A stretch of 19,183 bases of DNA from CAYHPY01 sp964358485 (GCA_964358485.1 CAYHPY010000071.1:1-19183), one strand, 5' to 3'. Counted from the stretch's first letter, positions 6,771-15,026 are shown. Made by a program: numbers and translations. The notes: generated by a model not told the origin, from the letters alone.

Positions 6771-8276
6771 ATGGCCCTCCCGGGACGCTCTCCCATGAGA
6801 TGGGCGCTGGCCCTGGCCGCGTGTTTGGCCGCCTCGAATCTTCGGGCCGCCGCGCTCGACGACGCCAAAGCCGCCTACGCGGCTAAGGATTACGCCCGCG
6901 CCCGGGCCGGGTTTGCGGCCGCCGCGGCCGAAGGATCGGCCGAGGCCCAAAACCACTTGGGCGCGCTCCTCGAACAGGGCCTGGGGGGCTCGGCGGATTT
7001 GAGCGGCGCCGTGGCCTTGTACCGGAAGGCCGCCGACGCGGGGGACCCTTACGGCCGGACCAATCTGGGAAGGGCCTATCTGGAGGGACGGGGGGTCGCG
7101 CGCGACTTCAAGGCCGCCGCGGAGTTCTTGCGCGTGGCCGCCGACCAGGGCATGCCGGAGGCCCAAACGATGCTGGCCGCGATGCTGGCGCAAGGGCAGG
7201 GTCTTTCGAAGGATCCGGTCGCGGCCCGGGATTGGAATCGCAAGGCCGCCGAGCGGGGCCACGCCCCCGCGCAATTTCAGTTGGCTTATCTTTTTGAAGA
7301 AGGCCTCGGGGGGGGCAAGGACCTGGCCCAGGCCGCGACCTGGTATCTCAAGGCGGCGGAGCAGGGGAACCCGGACGCCCGGAACAACTTGGGCCGGTTC
7401 TACCTGCTGGGAGAGTCCGTTCCCCGGGATTACGCGGCCGCCCTACGTTGGTTCCGTGCGGCCGCGGACCAGGGGCAAGCCGTCGCCCAATTCAATTTGG
7501 CCATCATGCTCGACCAGGGCCAAGGCGTCCCCAAACCGAATTCCGCGGCGGCCTTCGATTGGTTCGGCAAGGCCGCCCGGCAAGGCTATGCCCCCGCCCA
7601 ACATTCCATGGGCTTGGCCTACCGCGCGGGCCGGGGTGTGGAAAATGACGACGCCAAGGCCCTGGACTGGTTCCGCAAAGCGGCGGCCCAAGGCGACCTG
7701 AACTCCCGCTTCGAGGTGGGTCACGCCTACGAATCCGGCCTGGGCGTCCCGGAGGACCCGGAGCAAGCCCGAAAATGGTACCGCTTGGCTGGGCATGCCA
7801 ACCCCGCGGCCTCCTGCCGGCTTTGCCTCATGTACGCAAACGGCTACGGCGTCCCGGTGGACGACGAGGAGGCCATCGGCTGGTGCCGCGACGCCGCCAA
7901 AGGGGAACTTTGCGAGGACGAGTTGGCCACCCTCTACGCTCTCGGCCGCGGGGCCCCCAAGAACGAGGTCGAGGCTTTCCGCCTGTTCCGAAAAACGGCC
8001 CTTCACGGCGCGGTCCGCGCCGGGCTGAGCATGGCCAAGATGCTGGAGACCGGCAAGGGAACGGAGGCGGACCCCGTGGAGGCCTACCGCTGGTATTGGA
8101 TGCTCTCCCGTTCCGAGGAACCCGGCATCGACCATGAGTTGGACGAATTCTACAAGACCGACCGGGCCGCGGCCGGCCGGGAGGTGGAGCGGTTGAACGG
8201 GATTCTCTCGCCTGGTCAAATCGCGGAGGCCAAGAAGCGCGCGGCCAAGAAGTCGGGCTCGAAGGTGAAACGGTAG
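6771..8276 (+). CDS. Secreted Sel1-repeat protein (about 11 repeats)
   Basis: This is a 501-residue alpha-solenoid. After an N-terminal signal-like segment (MRWALALAACLAASNLRAA, residues 9-27) it is almost entirely Sel1-like repeats of about 36 residues, from about residue 63 to 455. The recurring pattern is A-Q-x2-L-A-x-[ML]-x2-[GQ]-x-G-[VL]-x-[KR]-[DP] then A-x2-W-[FY]-x-K-A-A-x-[QR]-G. About eleven units are countable, the last three degenerate. The C-terminus is basic. Sel1 proteins act as protein-binding scaffolds, often in the periplasm; no partner is evident. ATG at 6771 is chosen because AGGAG (6759-6763), overlapping the previous stop, lies 7 nt upstream. ATG at 6795 would give a tighter signal peptide. 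Confidence 0.88.
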   Translation: MALPGRSPMRWALALAACLAASNLRAAALDDAKAAYAAKDYARARAGFAAAAAEGSAEAQNHLGALLEQGLGGSADLSGAVALYRKAADAGDPYGRTNLGRAYLEGRGVARDFKAAAEFLRVAADQGMPEAQTMLAAMLAQGQGLSKDPVAARDWNRKAAERGHAPAQFQLAYLFEEGLGGGKDLAQAATWYLKAAEQGNPDARNNLGRFYLLGESVPRDYAAALRWFRAAADQGQAVAQFNLAIMLDQGQGVPKPNSAAAFDWFGKAARQGYAPAQHSMGLAYRAGRGVENDDAKALDWFRKAAAQGDLNSRFEVGHAYESGLGVPEDPEQARKWYRLAGHANPAASCRLCLMYANGYGVPVDDEEAIGWCRDAAKGELCEDELATLYALGRGAPKNEVEAFRLFRKTALHGAVRAGLSMAKMLETGKGTEADPVEAYRWYWMLSRSEEPGIDHELDEFYKTDRAAAGREVERLNGILSPGQIAEAKKRAAKKSGSKVKR

Positions 8277-8318
8277 GCGGGTGAGCGTCGTCCCGAAGTT
8301 GCCGGTTGGGTCCGGTTT

Positions 8319-8342
8319 CGAACTCGCGGCGCCGCGAGTTCG
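8319..8342. repeat. Perfect 24-bp palindrome in the Sel1/esterase gap
   Basis: CGAACTCGCGGC is followed directly by its reverse complement, GCCGCGAGTTCG, with no spacer. It lies 42 nt after the Sel1 stop and about 100 nt before the esterase promoter. As RNA it would form a strong hairpin, but no U-tract follows, so it is not a standard intrinsic terminator. It could be an operator for a dimeric protein or a hairpin protecting the 3' end. The rest of the 177-nt gap shows nothing recognisable until the promoter. Confidence 0.6.
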
Positions 8343-8438
8343 GATTGAGGAAATTTCGGGGTAATTTGAAAACATGCCGATAGGCGTCCGCCCCAAGTCC
8401 CGAATTCAGGCAGTCTTTCCTGAGGGGCCTTCGAGGTC

Positions 8439-8447
8439 TGCTATCAT
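8439..8447 (+). promoter_or_regulatory. Extended -10 promoter for the esterase gene, probably leaderless
   Basis: TGCTATCAT is an extended -10 (TGn plus TATCAT), ending 6 nt before the ATG at 8454. No convincing -35 and no Shine-Dalgarno are present. A start site 6-7 nt after the -10 would fall on the start codon. Confidence 0.55.
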
Positions 8448-8453
8448 AAGCGC

Positions 8454-9365
8454 ATGACCGCGCGCAACCTGGCGCTTTTCGTCGCGTTTCTCGTCCCCTC
8501 ACCCGCTCGCGCCGCCCGCGTCGCCGTCAAAACCATCGAGGTCGGCGGCCTCAAGCGCGAATACCGGCTCTATGTGCCGGACTCCACGAAGAGCCCCGCG
8601 CCCCTGATCGTCGCCTTGCACGGGGGCGGCGCGACCGCCAGGGGGATGGGGGGCGTCCGCCGCTTGCGCCCTCTGGCCGCCCGGGCGGGGTTCATCGCGG
8701 CCGTCCCGGCGGCCGGGAGCCGCAACTGGTCCGAGGGCCGGGAGGGGGACTTTTCGGGGGCCCACCGGGAGCGCCGCGACGACGCGGGCTTCATCGTCGC
8801 GATGGTCGACGCCATCCATCGGGAGCACCCCGTCGACCGGGACCGCGTCTACGCCACGGGCATCTCCAATGGGGCCTTCTTATCCCACTATCTGGCCGCG
8901 ACGCGGGCCGGGATATTCGCGGCCATCGCGCCGGTCGTGGGAGGGATGGCCGACCCCTTCCATAAATCTTTCGCTCCGGTCGAGCCGGTCTCGGTCCTGG
9001 TGATCCAGGGCACCGAGGACCCCCTGGTGCCGTACGGCGGCGGCGCGGTGGCGCGGGGCCGCGGCAAACTCATCCCCACCGACGAGACCCTCCGCCTCTG
9101 GGCCACGGCGGACAGGTGCGGGGGGGAGCCCAAAGCGGAAACGCTCCCGGACCTTGATCCGCAAGACCGCTGCCGCGTCCATCGCTTCACCTGGTCGGGC
9201 TGTCGCGGCGGGACCGAGTTGGTCCTGCTCAAGATGGAGGGCGCCGGCCACACCTGGCCCGGCGGAAGCCAGTACCTCCCCAAACGGATTATCGGGAGAG
9301 TCTGCCGGGACATCGACGCCTCGGTCATCTGGGAGTTCTTCAAGGCCCATCCGAAGAAGCGCTGA
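8454..9365 (+). CDS. Secreted PHB-depolymerase/feruloyl-esterase-like hydrolase (LpqC family, COG3509)
   Basis: This 303-residue alpha/beta hydrolase has an N-terminal signal peptide (cleavage near residue 20, after PARA). Visible elements are the oxyanion motif LHGGG (55-59), nucleophile elbow G-I-S-N-G-A (S138), acid in Q-G-T-E-D-P-L-V-P (D189) and catalytic His in G-A-G-H-T-W-P-G-G (H266). The GHTWPG context is typical of the extracellular poly(3-hydroxybutyrate) depolymerase/LpqC group, which also includes feruloyl and acetylxylan esterases. The natural ester therefore cannot be named. Four Cys (222, 240, 250, 284) could form disulfides. The gene seems to be its own transcription unit: a promoter lies directly upstream, a possible hairpin follows, and the next gene has its own -35/-10. 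Confidence 0.88.
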   Translation: MTARNLALFVAFLVPSPARAARVAVKTIEVGGLKREYRLYVPDSTKSPAPLIVALHGGGATARGMGGVRRLRPLAARAGFIAAVPAAGSRNWSEGREGDFSGAHRERRDDAGFIVAMVDAIHREHPVDRDRVYATGISNGAFLSHYLAATRAGIFAAIAPVVGGMADPFHKSFAPVEPVSVLVIQGTEDPLVPYGGGAVARGRGKLIPTDETLRLWATADRCGGEPKAETLPDLDPQDRCRVHRFTWSGCRGGTELVLLKMEGAGHTWPGGSQYLPKRIIGRVCRDIDASVIWEFFKAHPKKR

Positions 9366-9397
9366 GGAGGAGGTTGGTTTTGGGGTCCACCTTCTCA
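9366..9397 (+). terminator. Possible weak hairpin after the esterase gene
   Basis: GAGGAGGT (9367-9374) can pair with ACCTTCTC (9389-9396) in an 8-bp stem with one G-U pair and a 14-nt loop. A pyrimidine-rich stretch follows, but not a clear U-tract. It sits right after the stop codon at 9363-9365. The purine run alone could produce this by chance. Confidence 0.25.
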
Positions 9398-9422
9398 GGC
9401 CCTTTCCTTATAAATGCCGCTG

Positions 9423-9451
9423 TTGACAAACCGCCCCGCCGGGGTTAAACT
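9423..9451 (+). promoter_or_regulatory. Sigma70-type promoter (TTGACA-17-TAAACT), leaderless
   Basis: A perfect -35 TTGACA (9423-9428) is followed by a 17-nt spacer and -10 TAAACT (9446-9451). Only 7 nt separate the -10 from the ATG at 9459, so transcription should begin at, or one base before, the start codon. The optimal spacing makes this the best-supported promoter in the window. Confidence 0.75.
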
Positions 9452-9458
9452 ATCGAAT

Positions 9459-10802
9459 ATGCCACTTCCAAAAACCGCCCGCCTGCTGTCTCTTTCCGCC
9501 CTCCTCCTTCTCCCGGCCGCCGTAAAAGCGGGCGTCGATGAAATCCAAGCCGCCAGCCGCTCGGCGCTGGCGGGCCTCGACGGAGCGATGGCCTCCGGGG
9601 ATTCGGTCCTCGTCGGTAAATCCATCAAGCATCTCAGGAGCGTCATCCGCGCTTCCCGCGCCCAAACCGCCAAGTTCGGCGACAAGGAGAAAGGGGAAGT
9701 CTCCTGTCTGCGCACCGCCGAGATGCAGGCGTGGGAGCTTTCCAGCGCATTCGAGAAGAAGGACTCCGCCGAAGTGGCCCGCAAGCGGGAGATCCTTGGA
9801 GAGGTCTACGGGACCTGCCGGTGGAATCCGCTCCCCTTGAAATCCATCGAGGAAGCCGAGAGCGCGGCCGACCGCGCGGAACTTTTGATAAAAACTTACA
9901 CCGAAAAGCTGGGGCCCCAAGGCCCCTGCGGCAAAACGGCGACCGTTGAGGATTTGGCCGGCGCCATCAGCCGCGGGGAGTATTCCTGGACCGAGACCGA
10001 CGGCATCCGCCAGCGCGCGGGCTACGACGTGGTGCGCTACTACCAATTCCGCGGCCTGGCCGCCGGCACCAGCGCCGATTGCGATGCCTTCACCCCGATC
10101 GAGCCGCTCTTCGTCAACGATTCCATGAAATCCACCCGCTCCAACGGGATGAGCTGCCGCGGCTGGGTGGACGAGCAGTTGTTCGCCCGGGCCATGCTGA
10201 GCGGGGCGTCGGACCTGCGGGAGCGCTGCCGGTCCTATGTGGGCGCGGCCTATCCGTACGTCCCGGTTGACGACGCCGACGCCATCTGCCGCACCGTGGC
10301 CGAGAAAAAGGCCGATCCGCAAGGGCTGTGCGCGGAACTCGTGGCCGGCTCCTTCCTGAATTCCGAGAAGCTGGGGTCCTGCGTGGACGATTTCGCCCGC
10401 TATCAGGCGCCGGACGAGAAGGCCTGCGAGAGCCTCAACCCGCATTCCTGGTGGGCCTGGCGGTGCCGGAACTACTCGGCCTATTCCAAGGCCAAAGCCC
10501 AGGCCGATCCGGCCGCCTGCGGCGACGACGACGTCTGCCGCGCCTTGACGGGGCCCCAGGGGGCGAAGGCCTCGGCGGGCGCCTACGCCAAGAAAGTGAC
10601 GGGGGCGGCGTGCCTGGAGCTCAAGTCCCAGTCGGAGGCGCGTTTGGAGTCGGCCGGCCGGCTGTTGGAGCAAAGCGCCGGGTTCCTGGCGGGCAAGCCC
10701 GGGGCCGAGGCGAAACTGGCGCGGATCGCGGCCCTGCAAAAGGCCGCCCGCCAAGCGCGGGAGTCCTTGCTTCTGGCGCAGAGCCGGCCCGCGACCCCCT
10801 AG
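9459..10802 (+). CDS. Secreted cysteine-rich protein of unknown function (paralogue of the one at 4274)
   Basis: No named family is recognised. The 447-residue protein has a signal peptide (MPLPKTARLLSLSALLLLPA, cleavage near AVKA/G, residue 24). It then has a helical region (25-75), a body with 14 cysteines (residues 83-about 385), and a helical Ala/Glu/Arg-rich tail. C336, Y339, Y342, A345, C354 and C360 reproduce exactly the spacing seen in the minus-strand Cys-rich protein. Both also share a C-[KR]-x-V-A segment (C277 here). ATG at 9459 is preferred to one at 9414 because it gives a normal signal peptide and because the earlier one lies upstream of the promoter. It heads a run with the di-heme peroxidase and the large TPR protein. 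Its stop is immediately followed by the peroxidase start. Confidence 0.8.
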   Translation: MPLPKTARLLSLSALLLLPAAVKAGVDEIQAASRSALAGLDGAMASGDSVLVGKSIKHLRSVIRASRAQTAKFGDKEKGEVSCLRTAEMQAWELSSAFEKKDSAEVARKREILGEVYGTCRWNPLPLKSIEEAESAADRAELLIKTYTEKLGPQGPCGKTATVEDLAGAISRGEYSWTETDGIRQRAGYDVVRYYQFRGLAAGTSADCDAFTPIEPLFVNDSMKSTRSNGMSCRGWVDEQLFARAMLSGASDLRERCRSYVGAAYPYVPVDDADAICRTVAEKKADPQGLCAELVAGSFLNSEKLGSCVDDFARYQAPDEKACESLNPHSWWAWRCRNYSAYSKAKAQADPAACGDDDVCRALTGPQGAKASAGAYAKKVTGAACLELKSQSEARLESAGRLLEQSAGFLAGKPGAEAKLARIAALQKAARQARESLLLAQSRPATP

Positions 10803-11807
10803 TTGCTGCCGCTCGCCCTGCTCCTGGCCGCTTTGCCGGCCTTGGGAGCCCAAGAGACGGACCCGGCCCGGGCGGCCTATCAGCTCATCCGCAAGAGCGC
10901 CTTCGACTTCGAACGGCGCGACCGCTCGACTCCGGAGCAGAGGGAGTTGGGCCATCTCCTGTTCTTCGACCCGCGCCTGTCCAAGGACGGGACCCTCTCT
11001 TGCGCCTCCTGCCACCTCCCGGAAAAGGCCTGGACCGACGGCCTGCGCCGCGCCAAGGGAGCGGGGGGACGGGAACTGGCGCGCAACACGCCGTCGTTGT
11101 TCAACTCCCGGCGCAACATCGCGCGGAAATTCTTTTGGGACGGTCGGGCCGAGAACATCGAGGACGCCATCCGCGGCGCGATGGAGTCCCGGTTGGAGAT
11201 GGGGGCCGACTCCGGCCACATCGCCCGGCTCGTGGATGAGGTCCCGGAGTATCGGCGGGCCTTTCAATCCGTTTACGGAGACGGGCCCGTTCTTTCCTCC
11301 CAGGCGGCCCGGGCCATCGGGGTGTTCGTGACCGGCCAGCTGGAGCCCGAGGATACCCCCTTCGACCGCTATGAAAAGGACCCTTCCGCCCTGGGGCCCG
11401 CCGAGAAGCGGGGGATGATCCTCTTCGCCGGGAAGGCTCGTTGCGTGGCCTGCCACATCGGCCCCTTTCTAAGCGACGAATACTACCACAATATCGGGTT
11501 GATCCCCGATCCGGAGCTCGACGACCCGGGGCGCTACGCCCTGGAGCCCAAGGAGGAATTTTGGCGCGCCTTCAAGACCCCGCCCCTGCGCAACGCGGCG
11601 CGCACCGCGCCCTACATGCATGACGGCCGGTACAAGACCTTGGGCGAGGTCGTCGAGCATTACGACCGAGGCGGAGACGAGCCCGAGGACCGGGACCGCC
11701 GGATGCAGGCCCTTCACTTAAACCCCGGGGAAAAATCCGATCTCCTGGCCTTTCTGGGCGCCCTGTCGAGCCCGGTCAAGAAGGTCCGGCCTCCCAAATT
11801 GCCCTGA
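10803..11807 (+). CDS. Di-heme cytochrome c peroxidase (CcpA/MauG superfamily)
   Basis: This 334-residue exported protein has two c-type heme sites, CASCH (67-71) and CVACH (214-218). It also has family motifs LGHLLFFDPRLS (49-60), NTPSLFN (95-101), FWDGRAE (111-117) and TAPYMHDGRY (268-277). Met272 in that last motif is the usual axial ligand of the C-terminal electron-transfer heme. The expected reaction is reduction of hydrogen peroxide in the periplasm using electrons from a small cytochrome; MauG-like oxidative modification of a protein partner is the alternative. A signal peptide (MLPLALLLAALPALGA) starts at TTG 10803, directly after the in-frame TAG of the Cys-rich gene and with no Shine-Dalgarno. 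No other start leaves the signal peptide intact. Heme attachment needs a Ccm system elsewhere. The stop overlaps the next start (TGATG). Confidence 0.9.
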   Translation: MLPLALLLAALPALGAQETDPARAAYQLIRKSAFDFERRDRSTPEQRELGHLLFFDPRLSKDGTLSCASCHLPEKAWTDGLRRAKGAGGRELARNTPSLFNSRRNIARKFFWDGRAENIEDAIRGAMESRLEMGADSGHIARLVDEVPEYRRAFQSVYGDGPVLSSQAARAIGVFVTGQLEPEDTPFDRYEKDPSALGPAEKRGMILFAGKARCVACHIGPFLSDEYYHNIGLIPDPELDDPGRYALEPKEEFWRAFKTPPLRNAARTAPYMHDGRYKTLGEVVEHYDRGGDEPEDRDRRMQALHLNPGEKSDLLAFLGALSSPVKKVRPPKLP

Positions 11808-14800
11808 TGGACGCCTTCGAGAGCCTGGGAACCGACCGCGTGGCCGAGGCTTTGGAGCGGGTCTTCTTTTTCTCCCGGTCCTCCGCTTATTTTTTCAGCC
11901 GGCACGCGGCCATGCATCGGGACCGCTACGGGGCGGCGGCCCGCGCTTTGGAGGGCAAGCGGGCGCCTTTGGATCTGGCCCGGCGGGGGCGCGCCCTGCG
12001 GATGCTGGGGGATTTCTCCGGGGCCGCGAAGCTCTTGAACGAGGCCGTCCGGCGCGCGCCGGATTTGGCCCCCGCCCGGGCGTACCGTTGGGAGTTGGGC
12101 CGGCGCAGCGGACTTTCCGCGGGTAAAGCCTCGACGGCCGACATCGACGCGGCGGCGCGGCTGGAGCCCGGCAATCCGTGGTGGCGGATCTGGCGGGCGG
12201 CGGGTTTTCTCTCGGAGGCGGTGACTGACTCCCGGGTGGACCCGCGCGAGGCCCTGGAGGACGCCCAGGCCGCGCTCAAAGCCGATCCTTCCTGCCTGCT
12301 GGGGCACGTCCTGATCGGGGAGATCGAGCTCTGGGGCAACCGCTTCGAGGACGCGCTTCGGTGCTTCGACGCGGCCGTCGCCTTGGAACCCAAGCTGGGC
12401 TGGCTCTACAACCTGCGCGCCCAGGTCAAACACAAGCGCCAGGACCGCAAAGGTTTTCTGGCCGATTGCTCGGCGGCCATCCTCCGCGACGAGGGGACCG
12501 GAATCTTCAAGAACGCCCTGCCCGAAAAGAGCAAGAGCGAGGTCAAGCTCCTGGCCAGCACGAGCGCCTTCCTGGAGAAACAGCCCGACGCCTATTGGAT
12601 GCTCACCTACCGGGGCAACCTGAAGCGCTCCCCGGAAATCAACGATTTCAGCGGGGCGATGAAGGATTTCGCCCGCTCGGTGCAAATCAACCCCAAGTGC
12701 TCCTGGGCCTGGGCGTATCTCAGCCGCGCGCACATGACCAATGGAGATGGGGCCAAGGCCGTGGCGGCGCTGGAACGCGCCATTTCCCTGGAGCCCGAGT
12801 GCGGCTGGTTTCACGTCTGGCTGGGGGAAGTACACCGGCGGCTGGGGCGGACCAAGGAATCTTTGCCGTGTTTCGACCGGGGCTTGGCCCTGGATCCGGA
12901 ATACGAATTCGGCTACGCCTGGCGGGGCGGGGCGCGCCGGACCTTGGGCCGGTCCCAGGAAGCCTTGGCCGACCTGGACCTGGCCGCGCGTCTGGAGCCC
13001 ACCTACGCGTGGACCGCCCACGAACGCTCCCTGGCCTTGCGAGCCCTGGGCCGGACCGAGGAGGCCTTGGAGGCTTTGGAGGCCGCGCGCCGCATGGACC
13101 CCAAATTCTCCTGGTGCTCCAAGCCCTCGGAGGCGCCCGCCGCCCGCAAGGAGCTCGACGCCGTGCTCCGGGAAAATCCCCGCAACGCCCGGGCCTTGGC
13201 GTGGCGGGGGGACTTGGGACTGCTGACCGGCGACGCCGCCGCGGCCTTGAAGGATTTAAACGGCGCCGTGGCCGCCGCCCCGAAAAACGCCTGGGCCTGG
13301 GCCTGGCGTGCGCGGGCCTTGGAGCGTTCGGGGAAAATCCCGGCCGCGCTGGCCGATCTGGGCAAGGCCGTCAAACTGGAACCGTCCTACGCCCCGGCCT
13401 GGGCGTGGAGGGGCCGTCTGCGCTTTCAGGGCGGAAAGCTCAAGGACGCCGAGGCCGACCTGAAAAAGGCCGCTTCCTTGGACCAGAAATCCGCCTGGAT
13501 CTGGGCCTGGCTGGGCGAGTGCCGGATCTCCCTGCGCAAGTGGAAGGACGCGGCCGCCGATCTGGGGCGCTGCCTGGAACTGGATCAGCGCAATTGCGAC
13601 GCCTTGGTCCTTCGGGCCCAAGCCCTGCGGGAATTGGGCCGCCCCGAGGACGCCGCCCGGGATTTGGCGGAGGCGGGAAGGCTTCGGCCGGGGGGCGCGG
13701 CCTCCGCCTCGGGCCTGATTTCGGGAGCGCGTGCCGAGGGCGTGCTCGCGCGGGCCGAGATCCTCCACCGCGAAGGCCGTCATCTGGAGGCCTCCGAGCT
13801 CTGCGGGGAATTCATCAAGGTGACTCCCCGGAGCGTCGAGGCGTACAAATTGCGGGCCGACTGCCGCCGCTGCGCGGGAGATTTCGACGGCTGCGTCGCG
13901 GATTTGGACCGGGTGGTGGCCCTTTCGCCCAAAGACCCGGCCGCCTTGGTCCAACGGGGCGTGGGCAAGCGCATCGCCTTCGATTTCGTCGGGGCCCTGG
14001 CCGACGCCGACGCCGTCATGGCCAAGGCCCCCTCGGTCACCGCCCTGGTCCTGCGCTCGGAGGCCCTGCGCAATCTGGGCCGGATGAATGAGGCCGAGCG
14101 GGCCGCGGCGGAGGCTTTCCGCAAGGACCCCAAGTTCGCCTGGGCCTTGGTCGTCCAAGCCAAGGCCCGGCGTCAGGCCGGGGACGCCGAAGGCGCGGCC
14201 CAAGACGCGGCGCGGGCTTCCCGGCTGGACCCCAAAGACGCCAAGGCCCACGGCTGGCGGGGCGACGCCCTGCGCAAGCTGGGCCGGACCAAAGAGGCCC
14301 TGGCCGCCTTGGAGAAAGCAGTCGAGCTCGAGCCGACCTGCGCCTGGGCGGTGGCCTTGCGCGGGGAACTCAAGCGGGACCTCGGCAAACTCAAGGAAGG
14401 CCTGGAGGACATCCGCCTGGCGGTGCGGACCGACGGCAATTGCTCCTGCTCTTACGATTTTCTCGGGGCCTCGCCCAAGGAAGTCGCGGGGGATCCGCTC
14501 TACGCCTGGGTGTACGCCTGGCGGGGCGGCATCCACCGCAAGAACGAACGCTGGGACCAAGCCGCCGCGGATTTGAACCGGGCCGTGGCCTTGTCGCCGG
14601 CCTGCTTCTGGGCGCGCGCCTGGCGCGGGGAGTTCCTGCTCTCGCGGGGCCGGTGGAAGGAGGCGGCGGCGGATCTGGAGGCCGCCCTGAAAATATTCCC
14701 GGATTATCCCGAGGCCAAGACCTGGCTCGGGCGGGTCTTCTGCGAGACGGGCCGTTGCGCGGCGGCGCGCAAGCAATTCCAGGGCGCCCTGGCCCTGGAC

Positions 14801-14944
14801 CCGGGGCACCTCTGGGCCTTGATCGGATTGGGGGTCTGCCTGGAGCGGGGCGGCGACGCCAAGGGGGCGGGGGCGTGGTTTGAGAAGGCGCGGGCCCTGG
14901 CTCCAGGACTCTTCGCGGCTGTCAGCGCGGCGAAAGGCTCTTAA
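11807..14944 (+). CDS. Giant TPR-repeat protein (1045 residues)
   Basis: The protein is almost wholly tetratricopeptide repeats, roughly twenty units. The recurrent pattern is W-A-W-R-G-x-x-x-x-x-L-G-[RK]-x-x-E-A-L-x-D-L-x-x-A-x-x-L-[ED]-P. Aromatic doublets such as AWAW, GWFHVW, WIWAW and YAWVYAW recur at the start of helix A. The N-terminal 60 residues are not TPR-like. No signal peptide, membrane segment or enzymatic domain is visible, so it is predicted to be cytoplasmic, a scaffold or peptide-binding solenoid. The same Trp-rich repeat style is seen in the TPR half of the minus-strand methylase fusion, suggesting common ancestry. The ATG shares its A with the TGA of the peroxidase gene, implying coupled translation; no Shine-Dalgarno is visible. 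It is odd that a cytoplasmic TPR protein follows two exported proteins. Confidence 0.87.
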   Translation: MDAFESLGTDRVAEALERVFFFSRSSAYFFSRHAAMHRDRYGAAARALEGKRAPLDLARRGRALRMLGDFSGAAKLLNEAVRRAPDLAPARAYRWELGRRSGLSAGKASTADIDAAARLEPGNPWWRIWRAAGFLSEAVTDSRVDPREALEDAQAALKADPSCLLGHVLIGEIELWGNRFEDALRCFDAAVALEPKLGWLYNLRAQVKHKRQDRKGFLADCSAAILRDEGTGIFKNALPEKSKSEVKLLASTSAFLEKQPDAYWMLTYRGNLKRSPEINDFSGAMKDFARSVQINPKCSWAWAYLSRAHMTNGDGAKAVAALERAISLEPECGWFHVWLGEVHRRLGRTKESLPCFDRGLALDPEYEFGYAWRGGARRTLGRSQEALADLDLAARLEPTYAWTAHERSLALRALGRTEEALEALEAARRMDPKFSWCSKPSEAPAARKELDAVLRENPRNARALAWRGDLGLLTGDAAAALKDLNGAVAAAPKNAWAWAWRARALERSGKIPAALADLGKAVKLEPSYAPAWAWRGRLRFQGGKLKDAEADLKKAASLDQKSAWIWAWLGECRISLRKWKDAAADLGRCLELDQRNCDALVLRAQALRELGRPEDAARDLAEAGRLRPGGAASASGLISGARAEGVLARAEILHREGRHLEASELCGEFIKVTPRSVEAYKLRADCRRCAGDFDGCVADLDRVVALSPKDPAALVQRGVGKRIAFDFVGALADADAVMAKAPSVTALVLRSEALRNLGRMNEAERAAAEAFRKDPKFAWALVVQAKARRQAGDAEGAAQDAARASRLDPKDAKAHGWRGDALRKLGRTKEALAALEKAVELEPTCAWAVALRGELKRDLGKLKEGLEDIRLAVRTDGNCSCSYDFLGASPKEVAGDPLYAWVYAWRGGIHRKNERWDQAAADLNRAVALSPACFWARAWRGEFLLSRGRWKEAAADLEAALKIFPDYPEAKTWLGRVFCETGRCAAARKQFQGALALDPGHLWALIGLGVCLERGGDAKGAGAWFEKARALAPGLFAAVSAAKGS

Positions 14945-15026
14945 CCGCCGCGCAGGCGGCTTCCAGGATTTCCTGGCCGCTGGGCGCCACGTTGGCCTGA
15001 GGATGCCCACGTTCATTAGCTGGACA
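14922..15026 (-). pseudogene. 3' remnant of a truncated minus-strand gene
   Basis: A minus-strand frame ending in TGA at 14924-14922 reads ERGHPQANVAPSGQEILEAA then CAAVKSLSPR. It has the composition and codon use of a real GC-rich host protein end and overlaps the last 23 nt of the TPR gene convergently. Upstream it meets a stop at 15029-15027, just where the base composition changes. The natural reading is a gene whose 5' part was removed when the right-hand segment inserted. The family is not recognised. The 14-bp CCAGGA-TT-TCCTGG palindrome at 14963-14976 lies within it. Confidence 0.4.

Noticed and set aside
9414..9458. Earlier ATG (9414) for the second Cys-rich protein
   Set aside because: It lies before the TTGACA/TAAACT promoter and would bury the signal peptide behind 15 extra residues.
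9450..11456. Long minus-strand open frame opposite the Cys-rich and peroxidase genes
   Set aside because: It is antisense to genes with signal peptides and heme motifs and has biased low-complexity composition.
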